Positions 19,834-28,413 of a DNA stretch of 58,181 nucleotides are shown piece after piece. Made by a program: the position numbers and the translations under genes. Under the pieces are notes generated by a model that searched no databases, had not been told where the DNA came from, and saw nothing but the letters and a program-made list of their open reading frames with translations. Source of the DNA: an uncultured Gammaproteobacteria bacterium (lineage in GTDB: Bacteria > Pseudomonadota > Gammaproteobacteria > Pseudomonadales > Pseudohongiellaceae); NCBI GenBank assembly GCA_903862645.1, contig CAIOZF010000251.1, positions 1 to 58,181 of the forward strand. The letters are read 5' to 3'. How positions within the stretch are numbered: position 1 is the stretch's first letter; each line of letters begins with the position of its first letter.

Positions 19834-19897
19834 TCGACCGGTGCTGTGTGTCCCTGCGACTTTCTGCGTTACAAGTCAATCAACAGAGTGATAAAAA

Positions 19898-22285
19898 ATG
19901 ATTTTCAGCGAGCAGTGGATTCGCGAGTGGGTGAATCCCTCACTTACGACACAACAGTTGATGGATCAGTTGACCATGGCCGGTTTGGAGGTCGACGGTT
20001 ACGCGGCGGTAGCTGGGAAATTTCGTGGGGTGGTTGTTGGTGAGGTTATATCGGTCAAACCGCACCCCGATGCCGAGAAGCTTAGAGTTTGTGAGGTCAG
20101 CGATGGTACTGCATCCGTACAAGTCGTTTGTGGGGCAGTCAATGTAAGAGCCGGATTAAAAGTACCCTTTGCTCAGCTTGGGGCTGAGTTGCAATCGAAT
20201 ACCGATGGCTCCGTCCTCAAAATCAAGCAGGCAAGGATTCGTGGTGTTGAATCGAATGGAATGCTGTGTTCGTCACAGGAGCTGGGGTTGGCCGAAAGTG
20301 CCGATGGTCTATTTGAGTTACCTTCAGACGCCCCTCCGGGAGAAAGTATTCGTGAATATCTACACCTTGAAGATGTCAGTATTGAGTTGGATCTGACCCC
20401 TAATCGTGGTGACTGCCTTGGTATTGCAGGTCTGGCGCGAGAAATCGGTGCGCTCAACAACCTTGCTCGAGAAGTACCTGAAATTCCTGTGATCCCTGCT
20501 TCAATCAGCGACACCTTTGACGTCCACAATGCGGCGCCAGATCAGTGTCCCCGCTACTTGGGGCGTGTCGTAAAAGGAGTCGATGCAACAGCCGATACCC
20601 CATTGTGGATGAAGGAAACTTTGCGCCGTTGCGGCTTGCGAAGTATAGATCCTGTAGTGGATGTAACAAATTATGTGTTACTGGAGCTTGGGCAGCCTAT
20701 GCATGCCTTTGACCTTGCGGCGCTAAAAGGTGGGGTTTCAGTTCGGTTGGCACTGCCGGGAGAAAAGCTGACCCTGTTAGACGGAAAAGAGATTAGTTTG
20801 AGTGGCGATGTTCTAGTTATAGCGGATGATAATGGGCCGTTGGCAATGGCAGGAGTTATGGGCGGCGCGCATTCAGGTGTTGGCTCATCCACCAGGGATG
20901 TCTTCTTGGAGTGTGCCTATTTTTCTCCAATAGCTGTTGCCGGTCGTGCTCGTCGCTATGGTTTACATACCGATGCCTCCCATCGCTACGAGCGTGGAGT
21001 CGATTACAATATCCAAGCGCTGGCTATGGAGCGTGCGACCGGATTGCTGCTTGAGATTGTCGGCGGGAAAGCTGGGCCGATCACTGAGAATGTCGGAAAT
21101 TTACCGGAAGTGCCAGTCATCGATTTGAAGATTAACAAGGTTCATCGAATGATAGGACTGGATATTCCCGCTTCTAAAATTCAAGAGATCCTCCTCAGAC
21201 TTGAACTGGAAGTGGTTGAGTCTTCAGAAAAGTCGATTCGAGTGCGAGTACCTTCTTTCCGATTTGATATCAGCCTGGATGTAGATCTAATTGAAGAGAT
21301 AGCCCGTGTCTATGGATACAACGAGCTACCGAGGACACGGCCTTTAACGCGAATGGGACTTGGTGCTCGAACTGAGCTGAAATCAGAAGTATCTGTATTC
21401 AAGGACAGACTGGTTTCTTTAGGCTATCAAGAAGTTGTGACCTATAGTTTCGTAGACCCTGATCTTATGCGTAGAGTGAAATCAGATCCCCCTGCAATTG
21501 CATTACAAAATCCTATAGCCAGTGATATGTCTGTTATGCGCACAAGCCTGTGGCCCGGGCTACTGAGTGTCCTGAAGCACAATGTCAATCGACAGCATGA
21601 GCGTGTGCGAATATTTGAAACAGGACAAGTATTTATCAAGCAGGGGGACCAAATGAAATATCCCTCGCACCTTGGTGGGCTCATTTATGGAGCTCTTAGT
21701 CCTGAGCTATGGTGTCAGTCAAAGAAACAGTTGGATTTTTTTGATGTTAAAGGTGACATAGAAACTTTGCTGGATATTTCGAAAAATCCATCTGCATTCC
21801 GTTTCGTGCCGTCACAGCAGCAAGCGTTACAAAGAGGCCAGTGCGCAGATTTGGAGTTGGACGGGAATCCAGTTGGGATAATTGGCGCGCTCGATCCTGC
21901 CCTGCAGCGAGAACTTAACATTAATAACCGGGTCTATCTATTTGAAATTGATTTAGAAAGCCTCCAGAAGGCTAAAATTTCAAAGATAAAGGAGCTTTCC
22001 AGATTTCCTGAGGTTAATCGTGATCTCGCGATAGTCATCGATGAATCGGTCTCTGCAGAGATAATTTTAGGCAATGTCAGGGAGAATGCGGGAGATAGCC
22101 TGGTCGATCTAAGAATATTCGATGTATATCAAGGTGATGCAATCGGGAAATCGAAAAAAAGCATTGCTTTGCGCTTGACCTTGCAGCATGCTTCGCGCAC
22201 TCTAAGCGAAGACGACATAAATGAGACAATTAATAGGTGCGTCAAAGGGCTAGATGCTAAATTTAATGCAAAGTTAAGGAATTAA
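19898..22285 (+). CDS. pheT: Phenylalanyl-tRNA synthetase beta subunit
   Basis: 795 residues, equal to E. coli PheT. In order: the EMAP/OB tRNA-binding domain near the N-terminus ([20 protein letters not shown]), the B3/B4 editing module ([19 protein letters not shown] and [20 protein letters not shown]), the B5 domain, a pseudo-catalytic domain, and the C-terminal ferredoxin-like anticodon-binding domain ([14 protein letters not shown]). It edits mischarged Tyr-tRNA-Phe. Only 2 bases separate its stop from ihfA, pointing to coupled expression. Confidence 0.98.
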   Translation: MIFSEQWIREWVNPSLTTQQLMDQLTMAGLEVDGYAAVAGKFRGVVVGEVISVKPHPDAEKLRVCEVSDGTASVQVVCGAVNVRAGLKVPFAQLGAELQSNTDGSVLKIKQARIRGVESNGMLCSSQELGLAESADGLFELPSDAPPGESIREYLHLEDVSIELDLTPNRGDCLGIAGLAREIGALNNLAREVPEIPVIPASISDTFDVHNAAPDQCPRYLGRVVKGVDATADTPLWMKETLRRCGLRSIDPVVDVTNYVLLELGQPMHAFDLAALKGGVSVRLALPGEKLTLLDGKEISLSGDVLVIADDNGPLAMAGVMGGAHSGVGSSTRDVFLECAYFSPIAVAGRARRYGLHTDASHRYERGVDYNIQALAMERATGLLLEIVGGKAGPITENVGNLPEVPVIDLKINKVHRMIGLDIPASKIQEILLRLELEVVESSEKSIRVRVPSFRFDISLDVDLIEEIARVYGYNELPRTRPLTRMGLGARTELKSEVSVFKDRLVSLGYQEVVTYSFVDPDLMRRVKSDPPAIALQNPIASDMSVMRTSLWPGLLSVLKHNVNRQHERVRIFETGQVFIKQGDQMKYPSHLGGLIYGALSPELWCQSKKQLDFFDVKGDIETLLDISKNPSAFRFVPSQQQALQRGQCADLELDGNPVGIIGALDPALQRELNINNRVYLFEIDLESLQKAKISKIKELSRFPEVNRDLAIVIDESVSAEIILGNVRENAGDSLVDLRIFDVYQGDAIGKSKKSIALRLTLQHASRTLSEDDINETINRCVKGLDAKFNAKLRN

Positions 22286-22287
22286 CT

Positions 22288-22596
22288 ATGGCAGATGGTG
22301 CGCTTACCAAGGCCGAAATGGCTGAGAGGCTCTTTGAAGAGCTGGGATTGAACAAAAGAGAGGCCAAAGAACTGGTTGAACAGTTTTTTGAAGAGGTGCG
22401 TTTGTCGCTGGAGTCCAACGAACAGGTCAAGATATCCGGGTTTGGGAATTTCGATTTGCGCGACAAAAAGCAGAGGCCTGGTCGTAATCCTAAAACTGGA
22501 GAAGAAATTCCAATCAAGGCGCGCCGCGTTGTTACCTTCAGGCCGGGCCAGAAGCTGAAAGCAAGAGTGGAAAGCTATGCTGGAACCAAGCAATAA
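22288..22596 (+). CDS. ihfA: Integration host factor subunit alpha
   Basis: 102 residues of the HU/IHF fold. [20 protein letters not shown] at the N-terminus, [20 protein letters not shown], and the tip [12 protein letters not shown] are diagnostic of the alpha subunit. The partner beta subunit is at 6951. It is last but one in the pheST operon, and its 3' end overlaps the next gene by 20 bases. Confidence 0.97.
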   Translation: MADGALTKAEMAERLFEELGLNKREAKELVEQFFEEVRLSLESNEQVKISGFGNFDLRDKKQRPGRNPKTGEEIPIKARRVVTFRPGQKLKARVESYAGTKQ

Positions 22597-22927
22597 CGAC
22601 GAGTTACCCCCGATTCCTCCCAAGCGTTACTTCACGATTGGTGAGGTGGGTGAACTTTGTACGGTTAAGCCACATGTTCTGCGGTATTGGGAACAAGAGT
22701 TTCCTCAGCTTAAGCCAGTTAAGCGCACAGGAAATCGTCGTTATTACCAGAGGCAAGACGTCATCCTTATTCGGCAGATTAAATCATTACTCTACGAACA
22801 AGGATTCACGATCGGTGGTGCTCGACAGCGAATGAGTGGTGCTGAGGATCATCAAAAGGGTGCCTTGGATGTTAAGGGCATAAAGGAAATAACTAAAGAT
22901 TTGGAAGAAGTAATAGCACAATTATGA
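22577..22927 (+). CDS. MerR-family transcriptional regulator
   Basis: 116 residues. A winged-helix MerR DNA-binding head ([20 protein letters not shown], then [19 protein letters not shown]) is followed by a short dimerisation helix. There is no long C-terminal effector domain and no cysteine pair, so the ligand is unknown. A MerR gene of this kind directly after ihfA is a common arrangement in gammaproteobacteria. It overlaps ihfA by 20 bases in another frame. Target genes cannot be named. Confidence 0.9.
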   Translation: MLEPSNNDELPPIPPKRYFTIGEVGELCTVKPHVLRYWEQEFPQLKPVKRTGNRRYYQRQDVILIRQIKSLLYEQGFTIGGARQRMSGAEDHQKGALDVKGIKEITKDLEEVIAQL

Positions 22928-23085
22928 AAATGGGGTAGAATTGCCGCCGCTTCGAGGTCGGTGGGATGATCCCCCCCAGATAAATGCACTGGAGACCTTG
23001 GCTTAACTTATTAGATATAATGAAAAATTAAGAATTTATTCCGATCTATTTCAGAATCTTTCTTCCACTGATATCAAAAAAAATT

Positions 23086-23162
23086 CGGGGCATAGCGCAG
23101 CCTGGTAGCGCACCAGTCTGGGGGACTGGGGGTCGTAGGTTCAAATCCTGCTGTCCCGACCA
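23086..23162 (+). tRNA. tRNA-Pro (GGG)
   Basis: A 77-base cloverleaf with encoded CCA. Acceptor CGGGGCA pairs with TGTCCCG, the anticodon stem CCAGT/ACTGG closes the loop CTGGGGG (anticodon GGG), and the T arm carries TTCAAAT. A TATAAT box at 23016-23021 is a possible promoter -10, though its -35 partner is poor. Confidence 0.97.
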
Positions 23163-23166
23163 AAAC

Positions 23167-23195
23167 AAAAAGGGCGCCTTAGAGGCGCCCTTTTT
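23167..23195. terminator. Strong bidirectional rho-independent terminator
   Basis: AAAAAGGGCGCCT (23167-23179) and AGGCGCCCTTTTT (23183-23195) form a perfect stem with a 3-base loop TAG. The T-run on one strand and A-run on the other let it serve both tRNA-Pro (+) and the NHL-protein gene (-). Confidence 0.92.
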
Positions 23196-23213
23196 ACATC
23201 CAAACAATCGCAC

Positions 23214-24287
23214 TTATTGTCTTACGTAACGCTTAATTCCCCCTACCGGACCAACTTCTGCTCCGTAGATCACGCCATTGCGGTCAGCTACTACACCCTC
23301 CGCTGTGCAAGTGCCTGTGCAGTCCGGCTTCGGATCGGGAATAAATGCTGTCACTTCGCCAGTAGCTGCATTTCCAATTCGAATGCCCCGGAGCCATGCA
23401 ATATGATCAGGGTTGACAGAGCCCGATTCAGAGTCTGCAGCATATAGGATGTCATTTTTATCAATAAACAGCCCGCTGTTACGGCTAAATTGGTACCAAG
23501 TGTCAAGACGGTTGCCGTCCTGATCGAAAATTACGACACGGTTGTTGCCTCGGTCAGCGACAAAGAGTCTTCCTTTGGAGTCCATTGCCAAAGAATGTGG
23601 CTGCTGGAATTGGTCAGGTCCTGTCCCAAGCGAACCCCACTCTTTAATGAATTCTCCGCTGCTGTTGAATTTCAAGACTCGGGCTGTTGAGCCAGGGGCA
23701 TTTGAATGGCCTTCACCAATGAATATATCACCATTTGGTGCTACCAAAACATCATTAGGCTGAAACAGATAACCAGGGGCGCGTGTGCCACCAGGCTCAC
23801 CAATTCTCATCAGTAATTCGCCTGCAGGACTGAATTTGAGTACCTGGTGTCCTTTCAGCTCAGCTGGTGCGGTTCCATCGGTGGCTCGGTTATCGCGGCC
23901 GTCGGTTACCCACACGTTGCCTTCGGGATCAACATGAATGCCGTGTGGCCACATTATCATGCCCTTACCGAAACTCGTTACCATGTTGCCGTCGGCATCA
24001 AACTTCATGATAGGATCCAGAACACCTTCAGCACAGGGACCTATATTGCCACCGCATCGCTCTGCCACCCAGATACTGACGCCATCGCGGTCAACTTCGA
24101 CAGCGCTGCTTGATCCCCAGGCTCTTCCGGCTGGCATTTTGGCCCAGCCTTCTATGGTCTGGTAGGGGTTTGGCAGATCGTTAACTGGCGCCATATCCTG
24201 CTGTGCGACGCTGAGCACAGGGAAGATTGCGATAGCTGCAGTTAAGGAGATAAATGCAGATTTAAAACTCTTATTATAGTTTGACAT
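23214..24287 (-). CDS. Exported NHL-repeat beta-propeller protein, PAL-like
   Basis: 357 residues. A signal peptide (hydrophobic residues about 11-28, ending VAQQ) is followed by NHL repeats that should form a six-bladed propeller. Repeat-like segments include MWPHGIHVDPEGNVWVTDG, FQPNDVLVAPNGDIFIGEG, QQPHSLAMDSKGRLFVADR and NRVVIFDQDGNRLDTW. The layout, with KGHQVLKFSPAGELL, resembles the peptidyl-alpha-hydroxyglycine amidating lyase (PAL) domain. Bacterial proteins of this type are often annotated so, but their reaction is unproven. Possible metal-binding histidines (PHGIH, PHSL) are present. It is a lone gene with no partner that hints at a substrate. Function is therefore left open. Confidence 0.82.
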   Translation of the reverse strand: MSNYNKSFKSAFISLTAAIAIFPVLSVAQQDMAPVNDLPNPYQTIEGWAKMPAGRAWGSSSAVEVDRDGVSIWVAERCGGNIGPCAEGVLDPIMKFDADGNMVTSFGKGMIMWPHGIHVDPEGNVWVTDGRDNRATDGTAPAELKGHQVLKFSPAGELLMRIGEPGGTRAPGYLFQPNDVLVAPNGDIFIGEGHSNAPGSTARVLKFNSSGEFIKEWGSLGTGPDQFQQPHSLAMDSKGRLFVADRGNNRVVIFDQDGNRLDTWYQFSRNSGLFIDKNDILYAADSESGSVNPDHIAWLRGIRIGNAATGEVTAFIPDPKPDCTGTCTAEGVVADRNGVIYGAEVGPVGGIKRYVRQ

Positions 24288-24478
24288 AGGCGAAGAACGC
24301 TCCCTTTATAGCTAAATGGACCGACAGAATAATGCACCTCATTAGCTAATTCAATGAGTATCCAGTCTGCTAATCCAGGGTACGGCCAAGCACAAATTTT
24401 ATTTATATTACAATACGCTAATGTCTGGTCTTCACATCGGCGCTGGGCATTGCGGTCCCGTTAGGGAATCGTTGTGTT

Positions 24479-24826
24479 ATGAAGGGTCCCGAAGATATAA
24501 GGACGAGCGTCGCCAAGCTCGCTGAACAGAGAAACTGGGAGAAATTTCATTGTTCGAAGAATCTGATGATTGCTCTGAGTGTTGAGGTTGCCGAGTTAAT
24601 GGAAACATTTCAGTGGTTGACAGAGGAGCAATCAGCAAATCTGTCCGCAGAGAAAACGCAGACGATCATGCACGAAATCGCTGACGTGCAAGTCTATCTG
24701 GTCAGACTTGCCGACAGAGTGGGAATCAATATATTGGAAGCAGTTTATTAGGAAATGAAACTGAACGCACAAAAATATCCTTCAGATGAAGCGCTTGGTA
24801 GCGTCGGCAAGTATAGTAATTCTTGA
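24479..24826 (+). pseudogene. MazG-like nucleotide pyrophosphohydrolase interrupted by an amber codon
   Basis: The frame from ATG 24479 reads a typical small MazG-like (RS21-C6/dCTPase type) enzyme: RNWEKFHCSKNLMIALSVEV with the metal-site EVAELMETFQWLTEEQS, and HEIADVQVYLVRLADRVGI. It stops at TAG 24749-24751, after 90 residues. Continuing in the same frame gives EMKLNAQKYPSDEALGSVGK and a TGA at 24824-24826, which is the expected C-terminal tail of the family (a KYP motif then a basic end) and restores the usual length of about 115. So a single in-frame stop breaks the gene. A CAG-to-TAG change would explain it. Catalytic residues lie before the stop, so a shortened product might still work. 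A sequencing error or amber suppression is possible. Confidence 0.8.
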
Positions 24827-24869
24827 GCCAAAATCGCTTTTTTATTACAAATTACAGGGTGCTCAACAG

Positions 24870-25238
24870 ATGAATCTTGTTGTCTATGGAACACTCAAGC
24901 GGGGGCTATCCAACCATGGGTTTCTCTTAGGAGCCCGTTGTGTCGGAAAGGATATCTTGCATAACATCGTGCTGTACGATTTGGGGGATTTTCCTGGTGC
25001 ACAGTTCGAACCTTCCCTAGGCATTCATGTTGAGGTGTACGACGTGACTGATTCGGAATTGGCGGTCGTAGACAGACTTGAAGAGTGCAATGAAGAAATG
25101 CCGGACCACGGACTCTTCAGGAGGGAGCAGTGCAATACCAGTTTCGGGCCCGCATGGATCTATCTCTACAACGGACCCCTCGGGGGATTGCCTCAAATTA
25201 CGACAGGTAGCTGGCGCCCTGCTGTCTGCATCTCCTGA
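24870..25238 (+). CDS. Gamma-glutamylcyclotransferase-like (AIG2/GGCT fold) protein
   Basis: 122 residues. The family start MNLVVYGTLKRGLSNHGFL supplies the substrate-binding YGTLK loop. VDRLEECNEE holds the glutamate likely to act as catalyst, and PAWIYLYNGPL gives the last strand. Members release 5-oxoproline from gamma-glutamyl compounds or handle gamma-glutamylamines; the substrate here is unknown. The ATG at 24870 fits the family start, with AGGG 10 bases upstream. An earlier start at 24786 would overlap the broken MazG-like tail and adds no family sequence. It lies 43 bases after that pseudogene and may have formed an operon with it. Confidence 0.82.
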   Translation: MNLVVYGTLKRGLSNHGFLLGARCVGKDILHNIVLYDLGDFPGAQFEPSLGIHVEVYDVTDSELAVVDRLEECNEEMPDHGLFRREQCNTSFGPAWIYLYNGPLGGLPQITTGSWRPAVCIS

Positions 25239-25292
25239 TGGAGAGGCGTCGTTGCTTCGCTGAAAATTAGCTCACACGTTGAGGATAGTTGA

Positions 25293-26315
25293 TTGGATTC
25301 AAGGCACTGGATTGACTTGCGAAGCGATACTGTCACTCGACCGACCCCGGGAATGCGACGCGCTATTTCCGAGGCGGAGGTCGGCGATGATGTTTATGGT
25401 GAGGATCCTACCGTAAAGCGGCTGGAGGCGACGCTTGCCGAAAGACTTGGCATGGACTCTGGACTATTCCTGCCTACGGGCACGCAATCAAATCTCGTGG
25501 CTCTTCTAACTCACTGCGGTCGGGGTGACGAATACATCGTCGGCCAGCAAGCCCACACATATAAGTATGAGGGCGGTGGGGCTGCGGTACTAGGTGGAAT
25601 CCAGCCACAGCCACTGGATTTTAATGAGTTTGGTGGGCTCAATCTGGATAAGGTTGAGGCGTACATCAAGCCGTTGAACGATCACTTCGCTCGCACGCGC
25701 CTGCTCTGTCTCGAGAACACAATGCAGGGGAAGGTTTTGCCGATCCCATATTTGCAGGATGCACACTGTTTGGCTACGAAGTATGGCCTAGGGTTACATC
25801 TTGATGGTGCACGAATCTTTAACGCTGCAGTTGCTCTCGGTCTGGATGCTTCAAATATTACTCGATATTTCACTTCTGTCTCAGTATGCCTTTCTAAAGG
25901 TTTGGGAGCTCCAGCAGGTTCGGTGTTGCTCGGCAGTGTTGAGTTCGTCAAAGAAGCCAGGCGATGGCGAAAGGTCACCGGTGGCGGAATGCGTCAGACT
26001 GGGATATTGGCTGCAGCTGGACTATATGCCTTGGATAACCATATAGGCAGATTGGCGCATGACCACGCAAATGCAAGAATGCTGGCGGAAGGTTTAAGTG
26101 CTGTGGGGTATGAGGTTGAGCCCGTGCAGACAAATATGGTGTTTGTGAGTCTCGGCAACACTGATCCTGAGTCCCTGGCCCAAGATTTGAAGCGCTATAG
26201 AGTACAGATCACTCCGGGGCGCCGTCTTCGGCTGGTGACGCATCTCGATATTTCGCAGTCAGATATAGGGGTGGTAATTGCCGGCTTTGCTGAATGCAGG
26301 TCTTGTCCAGTCTGA
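25293..26315 (+). CDS. ltaE: Low-specificity L-threonine aldolase
   Basis: A PLP enzyme that splits threonine and allo-threonine into glycine and acetaldehyde. 340 residues, near the E. coli length (333). Motifs: IDLRSDTVTRPTPGMR at the N-terminus, VGDDVYGEDPTV, LFLPTGTQSNLVALLTHC, the PLP lysine in CLSKGLGAPAGS, and RWRKVTGGGMRQTGILAAAG. The start is TTG at 25293 with GAGGA 7 bases upstream. No other glycine or serine gene is adjacent. Confidence 0.95.
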   Translation: MDSRHWIDLRSDTVTRPTPGMRRAISEAEVGDDVYGEDPTVKRLEATLAERLGMDSGLFLPTGTQSNLVALLTHCGRGDEYIVGQQAHTYKYEGGGAAVLGGIQPQPLDFNEFGGLNLDKVEAYIKPLNDHFARTRLLCLENTMQGKVLPIPYLQDAHCLATKYGLGLHLDGARIFNAAVALGLDASNITRYFTSVSVCLSKGLGAPAGSVLLGSVEFVKEARRWRKVTGGGMRQTGILAAAGLYALDNHIGRLAHDHANARMLAEGLSAVGYEVEPVQTNMVFVSLGNTDPESLAQDLKRYRVQITPGRRLRLVTHLDISQSDIGVVIAGFAECRSCPV

Positions 26316-26435
26316 GCCGTACCACTTGTTTCTTTGACAAAATGTATGCTTTATGACGCCGAGGTAAGCGGAGATGCTGGATTTCCTCATCCAAGGTGCT
26401 TTGGCAGTTAGACTTCAATCAAGGTGTTGCGCGGA

Positions 26436-27665
26436 ATGCAAACTCTGAAGGCAGAAAAAGTTTTTAAAGCCGGTGAAGTAATTATGACCCAGGGAGATGC
26501 AGGGTTATGCGCGTATTTTATTCAAGAGGGAAGGGTTGGGATTGTTGTCGAAAAATCTAATGGCAAGCTATTGCACATGGGGACCCGTGGCCCTGGAAGC
26601 ATCATTGGCGAGATGGCGATTGTAGATAACCAGCCACGTAGCGCTACTATCAAGTCGCTTGAAAACTGCACTCTGCTGGAAATTACGAAAGATGACTTTG
26701 CACGAAGTGTGCGTGCTGCTGACCCAATCGTCAGGCTGATCGCACAAATTATTCTCATGCGCTACAGGGATATATTGAGGCGTTCCCAAACGTTATTGGC
26801 CGACAGCGCAGATAGCCCCTCACCTGAGGAGTTAGAACGTGAATATGCGGAACAGATTAACGTTGTTGAGGCCATTAAGATGGCCAATGAATTCAAGGTC
26901 GCCATCGCCACTCAACAATTGGTATTGAATTATCAACCAATCCTCTCGATCGCTACCGGACGGATTTTAGGATTCGAAGCCTTGATGCGCTGGCAGCATC
27001 CGGAACGCGGCCTGATACCGCCCGATATGTTCATTCCAATGGCAGAAGATAGCGGGCTGATTGTGGGGGCAAGCCGGTGGGCCATCCGGGAAGTCTGTCA
27101 GATGATTAATCGATTGGATCAGGCTCGCCCGGATATGCAGGATTTATATGTCAGCATCAACCTTTCAGCGACTGATTTTGATGACGAAAATTTCCTGGAT
27201 AATCTGTATGACACTCTGGAAGAGAGCTCCATACCGGCCCACAGAATTCATATCGAAATCACCGAACGGCTTCTGCTAAAACAGCCCAAGAATGTGAAAG
27301 AGACTCTCGATAATTGTCGCGCAAGAGGGATCGGTGTGATTATTGACGATTTTGGCACAGGCTATTCTTCCCTGAGTTATCTGCATCAGTATCCGATTGA
27401 TACATTGAAGATTGATCAAAGCTTCATCCATAAAATGAGCGAAGACCCTATTGTGTTCGGACTAGTAAAGTCGATCCTCTCTCTTAGCCAGAATATGAAC
27501 ATCAAAATGATTGCAGAAGGCGTTGAGGACATTGAGGAGGCCAGGTTATTAAGTGAGTTGGAATGTGATATGGCGCAAGGCTACTTTTACTCACGTCCCG
27601 TCCCGGAATTGCAGGTGCTGGAATTGCTGCTCAGGCACAATGGACCGCTCTCGCCAGCACCTTGA
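26436..27665 (+). CDS. cNMP-binding domain/EAL cyclic-di-GMP phosphodiesterase
   Basis: 409 residues with two domains. Residues about 5-115 form a cyclic-nucleotide-binding fold (GDAGLCAYFIQEGRVGIV, then SIIGEMAIVDNQPRSATI, the phosphate-binding cassette with Arg68). Residues about 150-400 are an EAL domain with all the key positions: E181-A182-L183, N242, E274, DDFGTGYSS at 304-312, K326, and E361 in AEGVED. It should therefore hydrolyse c-di-GMP, perhaps gated by cAMP or another nucleotide. No HTH is present, so it is not a CRP-type regulator. The start may be this ATG (AAGG 11 bases before) or the in-frame GTG at 26424. No membrane segment is seen. Confidence 0.9.
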   Translation: MQTLKAEKVFKAGEVIMTQGDAGLCAYFIQEGRVGIVVEKSNGKLLHMGTRGPGSIIGEMAIVDNQPRSATIKSLENCTLLEITKDDFARSVRAADPIVRLIAQIILMRYRDILRRSQTLLADSADSPSPEELEREYAEQINVVEAIKMANEFKVAIATQQLVLNYQPILSIATGRILGFEALMRWQHPERGLIPPDMFIPMAEDSGLIVGASRWAIREVCQMINRLDQARPDMQDLYVSINLSATDFDDENFLDNLYDTLEESSIPAHRIHIEITERLLLKQPKNVKETLDNCRARGIGVIIDDFGTGYSSLSYLHQYPIDTLKIDQSFIHKMSEDPIVFGLVKSILSLSQNMNIKMIAEGVEDIEEARLLSELECDMAQGYFYSRPVPELQVLELLLRHNGPLSPAP

Positions 27666-27707
27666 ACATCCTTGACTTAAGTTCGGTCGATTGTCAACCC
27701 GCCGGAA

Positions 27708-27735
27708 TTGACCTTTTTTCAAAAACGTGTAGTCT
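27708..27735 (+). promoter_or_regulatory. Possible promoter of the molybdenum hydroxylase operon
   Basis: TTGACC (27708-27713), 16-base spacer, TAGTCT (27730-27735). The -35 is good and the -10 weak. It lies about 90 bases before the first gene. A short hairpin GTGCA/TGCAC-like element follows in the leader. Confidence 0.3.
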
Positions 27736-27825
27736 TCGATCGACATAGCAGTAATAAGAAGATCGTGCACGGCTTTCCCCTGTGCATCTCCCTACAACAA
27801 CTAAAAACATCGGAGTATCCAGTCA

Positions 27826-28413
27826 GTGAATCCACGACTAACACGAAGGCACTTCATTAAAGGAGTGATTTACTCCAGTGCTGCTGCCATGTCCGGTGCA
27901 GGTCTTTACCTCGCCAACGCCCAATCCAGACCAGCCGCCGCAGTTGAGCGCCTGATCTCGATTAACGTCAATGGACGTACCCGCAGAGTCGATGTGCTGC
28001 CGCAAGAAACGCTGGCACACACCCTGCGTTACAAGCTGGAGCTGACTGGTACTAAACTCGGCTGCAATCGCGGTGAGTGTGGTGCGTGTACGGTTCTGAT
28101 TGATGATGTTACTAACTACGCATGTTCAACCCTGACACATAGCGTCAAGCTGCGAGTTGTAACAACCGTTGAGGGGCTTCAATCCCCGGACGGACAGTTG
28201 CATCCCGTTCAGCAAGCATTCCTCGACGAACTCGGTCCCCAGTGTGGTTTCTGTACGCCCGGACAGGTCGTCGCGACTGTCGCTTTGCTTAAAACCAACC
28301 CCAAACCAACTCGTGAGCAGGCGCGCCAGGCACTTTCCGGTAACCTGTGCCGCTGTGGCGCATACGATCACTACTTGAATGGCGTCATGCGCGCCTCGGG
28401 GCAGCTGTCATGA
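27826..28413 (+). CDS. [2Fe-2S] subunit of a Tat-exported molybdenum hydroxylase (PaoA-like)
   Basis: 195 residues. The N-terminus TRRHFIKG followed by a hydrophobic stretch to about residue 32 is a twin-arginine signal, so the folded, cofactor-loaded complex is sent to the periplasm. The plant-type ferredoxin cluster ligands are C80, C85, C88 and C100; the second cluster ligands are C140, C143, C175 and C177. This is the small electron-transfer subunit of xanthine dehydrogenase/aldehyde oxidase family enzymes, closest in layout to PaoA of E. coli. The start is GTG at 27826. Its stop overlaps the ATG of the large subunit (ATGA). Confidence 0.93.
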   Translation: MNPRLTRRHFIKGVIYSSAAAMSGAGLYLANAQSRPAAAVERLISINVNGRTRRVDVLPQETLAHTLRYKLELTGTKLGCNRGECGACTVLIDDVTNYACSTLTHSVKLRVVTTVEGLQSPDGQLHPVQQAFLDELGPQCGFCTPGQVVATVALLKTNPKPTREQARQALSGNLCRCGAYDHYLNGVMRASGQLS

